A DNA stretch of 64,000 nt from Aeriscardovia sp. (GCA_017632855.1 JAGBQM010000014.1:1-64000), one strand, 5' to 3'; numbered from the stretch's first letter, positions 25,675-35,260 are shown. Numbers and translations: made by a program. Notes: generated from the letters alone by a model not told the origin.

Positions 25675-28512
25675 TTACACTTTTTGCTCTTGGCTTTCTT
25701 CACCTTCGTTCTGTCCGTGGCACATTTTGTACTTCCTCCCCGATCCGCATGGGCAGGGGTCGTTTTTGGGCGTTCCGGGGAAGGTGCGGCCGTCAGACCA
25801 GGGGGTAAGTGCGTTGGAAGCCGCCTTTACTCTGACCTTTAAAGGAAGCTTTTTGTCTTCGTGGGTTATAGGCGAAAGCTTGGCTTCCACGCTTCCCGAC
25901 ACTTCTTCCTCTTTTCCTTCCTCCTCTTCCATGTTTTCAAGGGCCGCATCCTGCCCTTCTTCAACCTCTTCGGCTTCTTTTTCCTCTTCAACCTGGGCGT
26001 TTACGACTTCCCTTATCTGCGCGGGCTTTATGGCAAAGAAGAGGTTGACGCATTCTTCCTTTATGGCTTCCACCATTGAAGAATACATTTGGTATCCCTC
26101 CCTCTGGTACTCGACGAGGGGATCTCTTTGCCCTATGCCCCTTAGGCCTATGCCGTCTTTTAGATAGTCCATCTCATAGAGGTGCTCCCTCCATTTTTTG
26201 TCTATCACGTTGAGGACTATCTTCTTTTCGAGATCCAGCGCCGCATCCTCTCCCATCTTTTGCCTCTTTTCGTCAAACTGGGAGAGCACGTCGGCGGAAA
26301 CGTCGTCTGAAAGCTTCTTTAACGCGGCTGAAGGGGAAAGTTTTGAAATGGCCTCTTTTTCCTCTTCCTCGTCAAGGGAGAGGGGATAAAGGTTGGAAAG
26401 CGCCTCCCAAAGCGAATCCAGGTTCCACAGTTCCGTCTTCTGCCTTCCCTGGAAAGCGGAAGACACGTAGGCTTTGCACACTTCCTCGGCAAAGTTGCGT
26501 ATGCTCTCTCCCGCGTCTTCCTCTACCAGGTTCCCGCGCTCGGCGTATATGATTTCCCTCTGCTTGTTCATAACGTCGTCGTACTCAAGCACGTTTTTTC
26601 TAATCTCGAAGTTTCTGGACTCTACGGCCCTTTGCGCGTTATAGACTCCGCGGCTCACCTGTTTGGCAGTGATGGGCTCTCCTTCAACCATTCCCTTCGC
26701 CATGACGCGGGCCACGATCTGGGTGTTGAACAGGCGCATAAGGTCGTCTTCCAAAGACAGGTAGAATCTTGACTCTCCCGGATCCCCCTGCCTTCCGCTC
26801 CTTCCCCTCAGCTGGTCGTCTATGCGTCTGGACTCATGCCTTTCGGTGCCCAAAACGTAGAGGCCCCCCAGCTCCACGACTTCATCGTGTTCCTTCTTTA
26901 CTTCTTCTTTCACCTTTTCCAAGGTGGGGCCCCACAGTTTTTCATACTCTTCCGGGGTGTCTTCTGCAGAGTAGCCCTGATCTTTTAGCGCTTTGTCGGT
27001 AAGAAATTCTACGTTCCCCCCAAGCATTATGTCGGTGCCCCTGCCGGCCATGTTGGTGGCCACAGTAACCATTCCCTTTCTTCCCGCCACCGCTACGACC
27101 GCGGCCTCCCTTTCGTGCTGCTTGGCGTTTAGGACGGTATGGGGGATGCCTGCGGCGTCAAGGAGGGAAGAAAGAACTTCGGAAGACTCCACGGAGGCCG
27201 TGCCCAAAAGCACCGGCTGGCCTTTTTCGTAGTGCTCGGCCACATCCCTTACTATCGCACTCAGCTTTTCCCTTTTGGTCCTGAAAATCAGATCGTTTTG
27301 ATCTTTCCTTATCACAGGCTTATTGGTGGGAATGGGGATGACGCCCAGCTTGTAAGTGTTCATAAACTCTGCGGCTTCAGTTTCCGCGGTTCCCGTCATG
27401 CCGGAAAGCTTTTTATACATCCTGAAGTAGTTTTGCAGGGTGATGGTCGCAAAGGTTTGGTTTTCCGCCTGCACCTTCACGTGCTCTTTTGCTTCCAGGG
27501 CCTGGTGGAGCCCCTCGTTATAGCGCCGTCCGGGCAAAATCCTTCCCGTGTGCTCGTCGATTATCAGGACTTCCCCGCCCCTTACCACGTAGTCTTTGTC
27601 CCTTATAAACAGCTCTTTGGCCTTTATGGCGTTGTTCAAGTAGCTTATGAGGGCGGTATTGGAGGGCTCGTAGAGGTTGTCTATGCCCAGGTAGTCTTCC
27701 ACTTTCTCTATCCCGGGTTCCAATATGCCCACTACTTTTTTCTTTTCGTCTACTTCGTAATCCTGATCCCTTAAGAGGGAGGGAACGAGTTTGGCGAACT
27801 GGGCGTACCAGCGGGTGACGTCCCCTTCGGAGGGCCCCGAGATTATGAGGGGGGTTCGGGCTTCGTCTATCAATATGGAATCAACCTCGTCCACTATGGC
27901 GAAGTTGTGCCCCCTTTGAACGAGATCCTCCTTATCCCAAGTCATATTGTCTCTAAGGTAGTCAAAGCCGAATTCGTTGTTGGTGCCGTAAGTGATGTCG
28001 GCCTGGTACTGCTTGGCCCTGACAGCGGGGGCCTGCTCGGTCAGGATGCATCCTACGGAAAGCCCCAAAAACTTATGGACTCTCCCTATAAGCTCAGACT
28101 GGTAGCTGGCAAGATAGTCGTTTACCGTTACCACATGCACCCCTTCTCCGGTCAGGCCGTTAAGGTAGCTGGCCAGGGAAGCTACGAGGGTCTTTCCCTC
28201 CCCCGTCTTCATTTCGGCTATATTTCCGAAGTGGAGGGCGGCTCCCCCCATAAGCTGCACGTCAAAAGGCCTAAGGCCCAGGACTCTGTCGGATGCCTCC
28301 CTGCACACCGCGAAAGCTTCGGGAAGCAGGGAGTCGAGGCTCTCTTTTCTTCCCAGCCTCTCTTTAAATTCGACGGTTTTGGCTTTGAGCTCTTCGTCGC
28401 TCAGGGCTTTAGTCTCATCGGCTAGGTTGTTTACCGCCTGGGCTATATTCGAGAGCTTTTTAAGTTGATGGCCCTCCCCCATCCTGAGCATTTTTCCGAG
28501 CACGGATACCAC
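25675..28512 (-). CDS. secA: Preprotein translocase ATPase SecA
   Basis: 945 residues starting at GTG with AAGGAG at good spacing. Walker A is in [13 protein letters not shown] near residue 100; the DEAD variant is in [21 protein letters not shown]; helicase motifs [24 protein letters not shown] and [29 protein letters not shown] follow. The C-terminus has an acidic linker and the SEC-C zinc motif [14 protein letters not shown], which binds SecB or ribosomes in relatives. SecA drives Sec-dependent export, presumably including the surface proteins at the left of the window. The ROK kinase gene follows closely. Confidence 0.97.
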   Translation of the reverse strand: MVSVLGKMLRMGEGHQLKKLSNIAQAVNNLADETKALSDEELKAKTVEFKERLGRKESLDSLLPEAFAVCREASDRVLGLRPFDVQLMGGAALHFGNIAEMKTGEGKTLVASLASYLNGLTGEGVHVVTVNDYLASYQSELIGRVHKFLGLSVGCILTEQAPAVRAKQYQADITYGTNNEFGFDYLRDNMTWDKEDLVQRGHNFAIVDEVDSILIDEARTPLIISGPSEGDVTRWYAQFAKLVPSLLRDQDYEVDEKKKVVGILEPGIEKVEDYLGIDNLYEPSNTALISYLNNAIKAKELFIRDKDYVVRGGEVLIIDEHTGRILPGRRYNEGLHQALEAKEHVKVQAENQTFATITLQNYFRMYKKLSGMTGTAETEAAEFMNTYKLGVIPIPTNKPVIRKDQNDLIFRTKREKLSAIVRDVAEHYEKGQPVLLGTASVESSEVLSSLLDAAGIPHTVLNAKQHEREAAVVAVAGRKGMVTVATNMAGRGTDIMLGGNVEFLTDKALKDQGYSAEDTPEEYEKLWGPTLEKVKEEVKKEHDEVVELGGLYVLGTERHESRRIDDQLRGRSGRQGDPGESRFYLSLEDDLMRLFNTQIVARVMAKGMVEGEPITAKQVSRGVYNAQRAVESRNFEIRKNVLEYDDVMNKQREIIYAERGNLVEEDAGESIRNFAEEVCKAYVSSAFQGRQKTELWNLDSLWEALSNLYPLSLDEEEEKEAISKLSPSAALKKLSDDVSADVLSQFDEKRQKMGEDAALDLEKKIVLNVIDKKWREHLYEMDYLKDGIGLRGIGQRDPLVEYQREGYQMYSSMVEAIKEECVNLFFAIKPAQIREVVNAQVEEEKEAEEVEEGQDAALENMEEEEGKEEEVSGSVEAKLSPITHEDKKLPLKVRVKAASNALTPWSDGRTFPGTPKNDPCPCGSGRKYKMCHGQNEGEESQEQKV

Positions 28513-28935
28513 GGCTGAGCACTCCTTTTCGTATTTTCAGGCCTGTAAGAATTGGTTTGCCGTTTCCGGCTCCCGGGATTTCTGCATGGCCCGGGGCGCC
28601 GGTTGATTGTTTAAACTAGAAAAAAGTCACGGCCTAAAAGCTCCATTTTATAAGCGGAGCCTTGAAGGCCGCTTAAGCCCTGCAGCCCTTTTTCGCAAAT
28701 ACGGCCCCGTTCTTCCGTTATCGGATCCTTCAGATAGCTGAGAGGCCGATATTTTGAGGCGCGAAAGCGCGCCCCGGAGGCGTTCTGAGCCCCTTTCGGA
28801 TTCGCTTTGGGCCTGTCGGGTTGCTTACAGCTCCAAACTTTTCCGGCCTCGACTTTCCTCTCCACCGATTCTCCTCCGAATCCTGTTTCCCTACTTTAAG
28901 TTTCTCATACAAAGGCGTTATTTGATACCATGGAT
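28513..28935. other. Gap between secA and rnpB with structured sequence
   Basis: 423 bases that must hold the secA promoter. They contain a GCGC-GAAA-GCGC tetraloop hairpin (28760-28771) and a nested stem (GGCCT/AGGCC around GCTCC/GGAGC, 28631-28670) which, read on the minus strand, is followed by GTGAC and six T, like a terminator. A leftward transcript ending at about 28620 is therefore possible, coding (see next entry) or non-coding. No known RNA family recognised. Confidence 0.4.
28611..28865 (-). CDS. Doubtful small protein, 84 residues
   Basis: A GTG start is preceded at good spacing by GGAGGAG, one of the better Shine-Dalgarno sequences here. The predicted protein is basic, with no recognisable motif. 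Its last codons run through the terminator-like T6 stretch. Either a real short gene of unknown function or a chance frame over an RNA gene. Confidence 0.22.
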   Translation of the reverse strand: MERKVEAGKVWSCKQPDRPKANPKGAQNASGARFRASKYRPLSYLKDPITEERGRICEKGLQGLSGLQGSAYKMELLGRDFFLV

Positions 28936-29287
28936 GCCAGGGCTTCCGGGTGGCTGCGCGGAGACTTTCCGCGAGGAACTTCCGGGCTCCATAGAGCGCG
29001 ATGGCGGGTAACGCCCGCCCAGGAAAACCTGAGAGAAAGCGCAACAGAAAATAAACCGCCCCCTTTGGGGGTAAGGGTGAAAAGGCGGCGTAAGAGACCA
29101 CCGGGCACTTTGGCAACAAAGGCCGCAGGCAAGCCTCATCGGGAGCAAGATCAAGCAGGATGCATTGAAGTTGCTCGCTTCGCATCCGGGTAGATCGCTT
29201 GATTTGCCTGGCGACAGGCAAACTAGATGGATAGCCACCCGCGCCTTTTTAAGGCGTGACAGAACCCGGGGTACAGGAAGCCCCGAT
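28936..29287 (+). ncRNA. rnpB: RNase P RNA, bacterial type A
   Basis: All conserved blocks are in order: GAGGAACTTCCGGGCTCC, GGCGGGTAACGCCCGCC, ACAGAAAATAAACCGCC, GGTAAGGGTGAAAAGG-GGCGTAAGAGACCACCG, GGAGCAAGATCAA, GGTAGATCGCTTGA and GACAGAACCCGGGG. P1 pairs GGGCTTCC (28940) with GGAAGCCC (29276); P2 pairs GGGTGGCT with AGCCACCC. This RNA matures tRNA 5' ends together with RnpA. The P4 strands differ from the E. coli sequence in a paired way (see findings). Exact ends are estimated from P1. The 3' end overlaps recX, on the other strand. Confidence 0.93.
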
Positions 29288-29770
29288 TTTCATGGCCAGC
29301 CCCAAGGGCTGGCCTTTTTTCTTGCAGAGTTTCAAGGCCTTTTGAAGGTCGGATCCGGATTCCTCTTTCAAAAACAGAAGAAACCTCCCCCTTCCCTCTT
29401 CGATCTCCTCTTCTCCCTCTTTTATGGCCAGCACGCAATCGTCTTCCCCGATTCCGGCTTTTTGAAGCCTGAGGCGTATTAGGGGTTCGCCTTCCATGGC
29501 TTTTGCGGACTTTTCCACAATCTCTTTCGCCAGAACCCCGTCATTTAAAAATCCCATGGCCTTCAGGATTTGAACGGCTTTGCAGACATCCTCTTGCGAA
29601 AAGCCCCTCCTTTTCATTCTCTCTTTAAGCCGCTTTTCGCTTGCCCCCGCGGCCCCAAGGGATCTCAAGGCAAACTTATAGGCCTGGGAAGAAGGGGGAG
29701 TTTGGCTTTTGGAAGGCTCTTTTGGAAATTTGGGAGCGTGATCTTTAAGAAACTGGGAGCTGTCTATCAT
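29249..29770 (-). CDS. recX: Recombination regulator RecX
   Basis: 173 residues. Helical three-repeat architecture of Rec[29 protein letters not shown] near residue 30, [16 protein letters not shown] near 80, then a degenerate third repeat. RecX caps RecA filaments and inhibits recombinase activity. The ATG overlaps the recA stop by four bases (ATGA), so the two are co-translated. The 3' end reads through the rnpB terminator and about 37 bases of rnpB itself on the opposite strand, and the C-terminal ~20 residues look unlike other RecX proteins. Confidence 0.85.
   Translation of the reverse strand: MIDSSQFLKDHAPKFPKEPSKSQTPPSSQAYKFALRSLGAAGASEKRLKERMKRRGFSQEDVCKAVQILKAMGFLNDGVLAKEIVEKSAKAMEGEPLIRLRLQKAGIGEDDCVLAIKEGEEEIEEGRGRFLLFLKEESGSDLQKALKLCKKKGQPLGLAMKIGASCTPGSVTP
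29294..29321 (+). terminator. rnpB terminator, located inside recX
   Basis: GGCCAGCCC-CAA-GGGCTGGCC followed by six T, just after the RNase P RNA. The hairpin lies within the antisense recX coding sequence, where it encodes a GQPLGLAM stretch. Confidence 0.88.
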
Positions 29771-30807
29771 TGCGAGACTTCAAAGCTCGCCTTTATTTCT
29801 TCCTCTATCTGGGAAGCTACGTCCTTATGTTCCTCCAGGAAGGATCTGGCGTTTTCCTTGCCCTGGCCCAGTTGCTGGCCCTTATAGGTGAACCATGAGC
29901 CGCCCTTGGTGACGACTCCCCTTTCCACGCCCATGTCGAGCAGGGATCCCTCCTGGGAAATCCCCTTGCCGTAAAGGATGTCGAACTCGGCAGTCCTGAA
30001 GGGAGGGGCCACCTTGTTTTTGGCCACCTTCACTTTTACCCTGTTTCCCATCGGATTTCCAGAACCGTTCTTCAGAGTCTCTATCCTTCGAATATCCAGC
30101 CTTACCGAAGAGTAGTACTTCAAGGCGTTCCCCCCGGTAGTGGTCTCGGGATTTCCGAACATCACGCCTATTTTCTCGCGCAGCTGGTTTATGAAGATGG
30201 CCGTAGTCCCGGTTTTATCCAGGATTGATGTGAGCTTTCGGAGAGCCTGGCTCATAAGCCTTGCCTGAAGGCCTACATGGCTGTCTCCCATGTCTCCGTC
30301 GATTTCTGCCTTGGGCACAAGGGCCGCCACCGAGTCTATGACTATGATGTCGAGGGCGCCGCTTCTTATGAGCATATCGGCGATGTCCAGAGCCTGTTCT
30401 CCCGAATCCGGCTGGGCGACCACCAGAGAATCAATATCCACACCCAGGTTTTTAGCGTACTCGGGATCTATCGCATGTTCCGCGTCGATGAAGGCCGCCT
30501 GCCCTCCGGCTTTTTGCGCGTTCGCTATCGCCTCCAGGGCCAAAGTGGTTTTTCCTGAAGACTCGGGGCCGTAAATTTCTATTACCCGCCCTCTGGGCAG
30601 CCCTCCCACTCCCAGGGCCAAGTCCAGGGGAAGGGAGCCTGTAGAGATGGCTTTAACATCTACCTGAGGCCTGTCGCCAAGCCTCATTACGGCTCCTTTT
30701 CCAAAACTTTTTTCCACTTGACTTAGCGCGTTATTTAGAGCGGCTTCTTGCTGGGAACGGGTTCCCGCCTCTTTTTCCATTTCTTCATCTTTTTCTTTAG
30801 AGGGCAT
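29767..30807 (-). CDS. recA: Recombinase RecA
   Basis: 346 residues from the ATG at 30807, which has AGGAAG just upstream; an earlier in-frame start eleven codons up lacks this. Walker [10 protein letters not shown] near residue 70, [18 protein letters not shown], Walker B region [18 protein letters not shown], the DNA-binding loop 2 [14 protein letters not shown], and [18 protein letters not shown] at the C-terminus are all intact. RecA pairs homologous DNA and triggers LexA cleavage. I saw no clear actinobacterial SOS box upstream. ClgR is the next gene upstream, as in related genomes. Confidence 0.97.
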   Translation of the reverse strand: MPSKEKDEEMEKEAGTRSQQEAALNNALSQVEKSFGKGAVMRLGDRPQVDVKAISTGSLPLDLALGVGGLPRGRVIEIYGPESSGKTTLALEAIANAQKAGGQAAFIDAEHAIDPEYAKNLGVDIDSLVVAQPDSGEQALDIADMLIRSGALDIIVIDSVAALVPKAEIDGDMGDSHVGLQARLMSQALRKLTSILDKTGTTAIFINQLREKIGVMFGNPETTTGGNALKYYSSVRLDIRRIETLKNGSGNPMGNRVKVKVAKNKVAPPFRTAEFDILYGKGISQEGSLLDMGVERGVVTKGGSWFTYKGQQLGQGKENARSFLEEHKDVASQIEEEIKASFEVSQ

Positions 30808-30882
30808 AAAACTTCCTAAAGCTAAAAAACACTCTGCCAAAAATCATTTGAGAGACAATCTTAGCATGGGAAGGGAACAAGG

Positions 30883-31365
30883 CTACTTGCGAAGCATCCC
30901 GCTTTTCAGAACCTCCTTTCTGTCGGTTTCATTGAGATCGAGCGCAGTGGCTACGAGCCTTAAAGTGTCGCTAAGCCTAAGCCCCAGCGCCAGGGAAATG
31001 GATTCCATCACTTCGCTGCTCGCTTCCTTTTTGCCTCTTTCCACTTCCGAAAGGTACCCCAAGGAAACCCCGGTTTTCTCGGCTATATCGTGAAGGGTCT
31101 CTTTTCGCTCGGTGCGCAGAGATCGGATGACTTCCCCAAGGACTTCGCGAAACAGGATTCCGTTCCCTATCGCCGCTCCATTGGCGGAATTCCTCATAAG
31201 CCGTTTCTGCATAGGCCGCATGGACTCTCGTCCGGCAAGAGACTTTCTCTCCTCGTATTGCCTTCTGAGCTGCTGAGCCAGATCCAGTTGCTTTCTGTAT
31301 AACCTAACCGCTGTAGCCTGGGAGGGAGTCAAAGGAGAGGACTCCTGTTCAGGTAATTTGGCCAC
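30883..31365 (-). CDS. clgR: ClgR-type XRE-family transcriptional regulator
   Basis: 160 residues: a ~75-residue Arg/Gln-rich N-terminal extension, then a helix-turn-helix domain (about 78-140: FREVLGEVIRSLRTERKETLHDIAEKTGVSLGYLSEVERGKKEASSEVMESISLAL). In actinobacteria ClgR activates clp protease and stress genes, and recA-linked functions in some species. The extension is longer than in mycobacterial ClgR. The gene sits between cinA and recA, the usual actinobacterial order. Confidence 0.85.
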   Translation of the reverse strand: MAKLPEQESSPLTPSQATAVRLYRKQLDLAQQLRRQYEERKSLAGRESMRPMQKRLMRNSANGAAIGNGILFREVLGEVIRSLRTERKETLHDIAEKTGVSLGYLSEVERGKKEASSEVMESISLALGLRLSDTLRLVATALDLNETDRKEVLKSGMLRK

Positions 31366-31439
31366 TATTCTCCTTTCAGCTTAGAACGCTTCCGTCGAAG
31401 ACGGGCTGTTTTTGTTCTTAAACACTTGTGGACCGATAG

Positions 31440-31943
31440 TTATTCCAATGGCGAATGCAAGAGAACGCCTAAAGTCAATTTGAGGATCTTCAAAACCGTC
31501 GCCCTCCTTATTTCCTCTCTCCCTCCGGAAAAGTGAAAAGTCCGAAGAAGGGGAGGGCGAAAGGGGGCGATTACGCCGCAGCAAACTGTCCCCACGGGTT
31601 TAAATCCGTCGGAAGAGGGTCCGGCTACGCCGGTAGTGGAAAGGAGGAGGAGGGGGGAGGAGGAAGAAAAAACCCGTCCGGCTCCCTCGGCCATTTCCAG
31701 AGCCACCTCTTCTTCCACGGCGCCCTTTTTTGAAAGGATTTTCCCTTCCACCCCCAAGACCTTTTCTTTTTCCCTGGAATCGTAAATTACCAAAGATCCC
31801 GCAAAGCTTTTGCTCGCCCCCGCAATAGACACGAAAGCATCCGCCAAAAGGCCTCCTGTCAGGCTTTCTGCGCACGCGATATGCCATCCTGAACGGAAGC
31901 ATATTTCCAGGATTTTTGCAGCATCCTCATTTTCCGGATGCAT
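31440..31943 (-). CDS. cinA: CinA C-terminal-type nicotinamide mononucleotide deamidase
   Basis: 167 residues, matching the stand-alone CinA C-terminal (PncC) domain: ACAESLTGGLLADAFVSIAGASKSFAGSLVIYDSREKEKVLGV, then SKKGAVEEEVALEMAEGA and STTGVAGPSSDGFKPVGTV. It removes ammonia from NMN in pyridine-nucleotide salvage. The N-terminal molybdopterin-like domain of full-length CinA is absent, as in many actinobacteria. Its start overlaps the 3' end of pgsA by 17 bases. Confidence 0.9.
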   Translation of the reverse strand: MHPENEDAAKILEICFRSGWHIACAESLTGGLLADAFVSIAGASKSFAGSLVIYDSREKEKVLGVEGKILSKKGAVEEEVALEMAEGAGRVFSSSSPLLLLSTTGVAGPSSDGFKPVGTVCCGVIAPFRPPLLRTFHFSGGREEIRRATVLKILKLTLGVLLHSPLE

Positions 31944-32574
31944 GTGAAGCCTTTCTCATTTGCGAAAAAATGGAAACCGTATAGCTGGCTCCCGAAGCGA
32001 AACAAAGGCACAAGGCGATTGCCAAGACAATCATCGTCAGGTAATAGTAGGAACTGGCCAAGATTATAGGCATTTTCGGTACTGCCCACAGAGGCGAAAG
32101 AAGCATTCCCACGGCTACGCATTCGAATACCGTTTTCAGCTTTCCCAAAAAATCGGCTGCAGCCACTATGGCGTACTTTCTTTTGGCATAGATCCTAAGT
32201 ATTGTGATCCAGCCCTCGCGAATGAGGAACAGGACGGTGACCCACCACCATACGGTTCCAAAACATGAAAGCACTATAAGGCAGGAGCATATGAGGAGCT
32301 TATCGGCCACAGGATCGAGCAACTTTCCCAAGGTTGTAACCTGATTGCGGCTCCTGGCCAGGTATCCGTCCAATTTATCGGTACTGGCTGCAATTATGAA
32401 CAGGGCCGCGGCAACCCATCTTTCGGCGTTGCTTTTGTCAGGCCCCGCAAAAGCCAGCAAAATGACGATGGCTATTACCATTAGGATGCGCACGTAAGTG
32501 ACTATGTTTGCAGGTGTCATAGTCTCTTCTCTTATACGCTTGCAGCGTTCTTTTGAAGAGAGGATCCGTTCCAT
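31927..32574 (-). CDS. pgsA: CDP-diacylglycerol-glycerol-3-phosphate 3-phosphatidyltransferase
   Basis: 215 residues with several membrane helices. The CDP-alcohol phosphotransferase motif is complete: DKLDGYLARSRNQVTTLGKLLDPVADK near residue 65-90, with the metal-binding Asp residues and AR-x8-G. The product, phosphatidylglycerol phosphate, leads to phosphatidylglycerol and cardiolipin. A downstream ATG (MTPANIVTYVRILMV, residue 19) is where most homologues begin and may be the real start. It heads the pgsA-cinA-clgR-recA-recX group. Confidence 0.9.
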   Translation of the reverse strand: MERILSSKERCKRIREETMTPANIVTYVRILMVIAIVILLAFAGPDKSNAERWVAAALFIIAASTDKLDGYLARSRNQVTTLGKLLDPVADKLLICSCLIVLSCFGTVWWWVTVLFLIREGWITILRIYAKRKYAIVAAADFLGKLKTVFECVAVGMLLSPLWAVPKMPIILASSYYYLTMIVLAIALCLCFASGASYTVSIFSQMRKASHASGK

Positions 32575-32681
32575 CGCTCTTGCTTTCTGAAAACGTCATT
32601 GTTACAGGCTATTTTACAGCCTTCGGCTTCTTTTACTTTATAAGCCCTTTCGAGTTCCAGCCTTGGAGCCGCCTAGTTTTT

Positions 32682-32695
32682 TATACTGTATTGTA
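32682..32695 (+). promoter_or_regulatory. -10 element placing the lysS start codon at the transcript 5' end
   Basis: TATACT ends seven bases before the A of the lysS ATG and no Shine-Dalgarno sequence lies between, so a leaderless mRNA is likely, a common arrangement in actinobacteria. The -35 is not clear. Confidence 0.5.
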
Positions 32696-34335
32696 TGTCA
32701 GAAGAAAATAGAGAGAATACGGATTCGCAGCTGCTTCCCTTGGAGAGGGCCGAAAAGCTTATGGAAGAGGAAGAAGCTGTAGGCCGCTGGATAAAAGAAG
32801 GGGAAGGGGTTGAAGAAATTTCCGCCCGGGGGCTGAAAGATTTTGGCCAGATTTCCTTTCCCGAGCAGACCCTGGTAAGAATTGCCAAAAGAGATGAAAT
32901 GCTTGAAGAAGGGGTCAATCCCTACCCGGTAGAGCTTCCCATAACTTCCTCAATAAAGGAAATTAGGGAAAAATGGGCCGGAAAACTTGAAAATGGCGCA
33001 AAAAGCGGGCAGAGCGCGGCTGTAGCGGGCAGGGCCATGTTTATCCGCAACGCCGGAGGTCTCTGCTTCGTAAAGCTTCAGGACGGCGAATTTAATTCGC
33101 TTCAAATCATGATTTCCAAAAAAGAGATCGGAGAGAAATCCCTTTCTTCCTTCAAGCAGATGGCGGATATCGGAGACTTTATCTTTGCAGAGGGGGAGAT
33201 TGTCAATTCCAACACCGGAGAGCTGAGCATAATGGCCAAAAGTTGGAAGATGGCCTCAAAGGCTCTGCGGCCCCTCCCCGTGATGCATAAAGAGCTTAGC
33301 GACGAACAGCGCACGAGAAAGCCCTATGTGGCTTTAATAGTCAGCCGGGAAGAAAGAAAAACGTTTGAAGTACGGTCGAAGACCCTTTCTTCCCTGCGTT
33401 CCCGCTTCACCCAAAGAGGGTACATGGAGGCCGAGACCCCGCTTCTTCAAACCATTCACGGAGGGGCTTCGGCCAAGCCTTTTGTGACTCACATGAATGC
33501 TTTGGATATGGATCTGTACCTGAGAATCGCTCCGGAACTCTTTTTGAAGAGGCTGCTTGTGGGCGGAGTGGAAAAGGTCTTCGAGATAAACAGGAATTTC
33601 AGAAATGAAGGCCTTGACGCCACCCATGCCCCGGAATTTACTGCCTTGGAAGCCTATCAGGCCTTTGGAACGTATAAGAGCATGGCGGAGCTTACCGAGT
33701 ACCTCATAAAGAGCGCGGCCATGGACGTATTCGGATCTGAAACCGTGACTTTGAAAGATGGAAGCGAATACAGTTTCGGAGGCGAGTGGAAGTGGATGGA
33801 TCTTTACGGTTCCCTCTCCGAAAAGCTGGGAGAAGAAATAACGCCGCAAACTTCCGTGGAAAAGCTTCTAAAGATTGCCGATGAGTTGGGCCTTGAAAAA
33901 GAGGCCGTGACGAATCACGGAAAGCTTGTAGAGCAGCTTTGGGAAAACTTCTACACCCAAGACCCCTCCGCACTTTGGGAGCCTACGTTTGTTGCAAACT
34001 TTCCTACCGACACTTCTCCTCTCACCAAGTCTTCCCCTTCGAGGCCGGGAGTCACTGAAAAGTGGGATCTTTACGTCAGAGGATTCGAACTGGCTACAGC
34101 CTATTCCGAATTAAACGACCCCGTAGTGCAAAGAAAGAGGTTGGTGGAACAGGCGAGGCAAGCCAGCATGGGAGACGAAGAGTCCATGCTTGTAGACGAA
34201 GATTTCCTGGAAGCCATGAGCTATGGAATGCCTCCCGCCGGAGGGATGGGAATGGGCATAGACAGGCTGCTTATAGCAATGACCGGACTTACTATACGGG
34301 ATACCATTACTTTCCCCTTGGTAAAGCCTTTGTAA
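32695..34335 (+). CDS. lysS: Lysyl-tRNA synthetase, class II
   Basis: 546 residues. An acidic, helical N-terminal extension of about 60 residues precedes the usual start (VRIAKRDEMLEEGVNPYPV). The OB-fold anticodon domain runs to about 200. Class II motifs: motif 1 YMEAETPLLQ, motif 2 FEINRNFRNEGLDATHAPEFTALE and motif 3 GMGMGIDRLLIAMTG. It charges tRNA(Lys) in the cytoplasm. The following gene, a menA-like prenyltransferase, begins one base after the stop. Confidence 0.95.
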   Translation: MSEENRENTDSQLLPLERAEKLMEEEEAVGRWIKEGEGVEEISARGLKDFGQISFPEQTLVRIAKRDEMLEEGVNPYPVELPITSSIKEIREKWAGKLENGAKSGQSAAVAGRAMFIRNAGGLCFVKLQDGEFNSLQIMISKKEIGEKSLSSFKQMADIGDFIFAEGEIVNSNTGELSIMAKSWKMASKALRPLPVMHKELSDEQRTRKPYVALIVSREERKTFEVRSKTLSSLRSRFTQRGYMEAETPLLQTIHGGASAKPFVTHMNALDMDLYLRIAPELFLKRLLVGGVEKVFEINRNFRNEGLDATHAPEFTALEAYQAFGTYKSMAELTEYLIKSAAMDVFGSETVTLKDGSEYSFGGEWKWMDLYGSLSEKLGEEITPQTSVEKLLKIADELGLEKEAVTNHGKLVEQLWENFYTQDPSALWEPTFVANFPTDTSPLTKSSPSRPGVTEKWDLYVRGFELATAYSELNDPVVQRKRLVEQARQASMGDEESMLVDEDFLEAMSYGMPPAGGMGMGIDRLLIAMTGLTIRDTITFPLVKPL

Positions 34336-34336
34336 A

Positions 34337-35242
34337 ATGCGCAAATGGCTTTTGGGGGCCAGGCTACGCACGCTCCCAGCCGGAGTTTGCCCTGTCATAG
34401 GAGCTTTTCTTCTGGACTTGGGCTTGAATTGCAAAACATTTGGCCCCATGGGGTACTTAGAAGCCTTGCTTTGCCTTTTAACGGCTCTTTTTATGCAGCT
34501 TTTCGCCAATTTTGCAAACGATTATTCGGACGGGATAAGGGGATCCGACGAGGGGAGGCGGGGCCCGGAAGGTGAAGATCGCGGCCCCATCCGGCTTCTA
34601 GCTTCCGGGCTTGCGAAGAAAAAGGAACTTTTGATTGCCTGCGGAATATGCGGCCTAATCAGCGCAGCCTCAGGCATTGCAGCCTGCGCCATAGCGGAGG
34701 ATTTCTGGTTTCTTTTTATAGGCCTGGCCTGTTTTTTGGCAGGCTGGTTTTATGTGGGAGGGAAAAAGCCCTATGGCTATATGGCTTTGGGGGAGATATC
34801 CGTTTTAACCTTCTTCGGTTTCGTAGACACCATGGCAAGCGGCTACCTTATAGCCCAAAGCTCCTTTTTACACTTTAATTCGGCCTTGTTTGCAATTCTT
34901 TCCATTTGTTTCGGCCTAAGCAGCGTGTCAATTTTGGCCGTAAACAACTTCAGAGACAGGATTGAAGATAAAAAGCACGGCAAAATAACCCTTGCAGTAT
35001 GGCTTGGGTCGAGCTACGCCTTTTTTATCCCCGTCTTCCTCTTCTTTTCCCTCCTCTCCCTTTCCTTCCTTCTGGGTTACTACCGCATCCCCTGGCTGGT
35101 GGCGCCCTACGACGTTTGCGATCTCGCCCTCATTTTCCTTTCCTGCCGGTCCGTGGCAAAAAAACGTTGGAAAAACGGGATGAGGCTTTTATCTTCCAGG
35201 CTCCTCCTCATCTGCCTCTTTCTGGCCATAGCCCTGGCGTAA
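34337..35242 (+). CDS. menA: UbiA/MenA-family prenyltransferase
   Basis: 301 residues, eight or nine membrane helices. It begins WLLGARLRTLPAGVCPV, and the first Asp-rich motif is NFANDYSDGIRGSDEGRRGP near residue 60, a form characteristic of 1,4-dihydroxy-2-naphthoate prenyltransferases. The second motif (NNFRDRIEDKKHGKITLAV near 205) is also present. The enzyme transfers a polyprenyl chain to the naphthoate ring in menaquinone synthesis at the membrane. No other men gene is in the window. It lies one base after lysS and 18 bases before gpm. Confidence 0.82.
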   Translation: MRKWLLGARLRTLPAGVCPVIGAFLLDLGLNCKTFGPMGYLEALLCLLTALFMQLFANFANDYSDGIRGSDEGRRGPEGEDRGPIRLLASGLAKKKELLIACGICGLISAASGIAACAIAEDFWFLFIGLACFLAGWFYVGGKKPYGYMALGEISVLTFFGFVDTMASGYLIAQSSFLHFNSALFAILSICFGLSSVSILAVNNFRDRIEDKKHGKITLAVWLGSSYAFFIPVFLFFSLLSLSFLLGYYRIPWLVAPYDVCDLALIFLSCRSVAKKRWKNGMRLLSSRLLLICLFLAIALA

Positions 35243-35260
35243 AAGAAATAAAATGGGATC

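Noticed and set aside
28730-29221. 163-codon frame on the minus strand across rnpB
   Set aside because: It is antisense to the RNase P RNA, whose conserved blocks and P1/P2 pairing explain the sequence.
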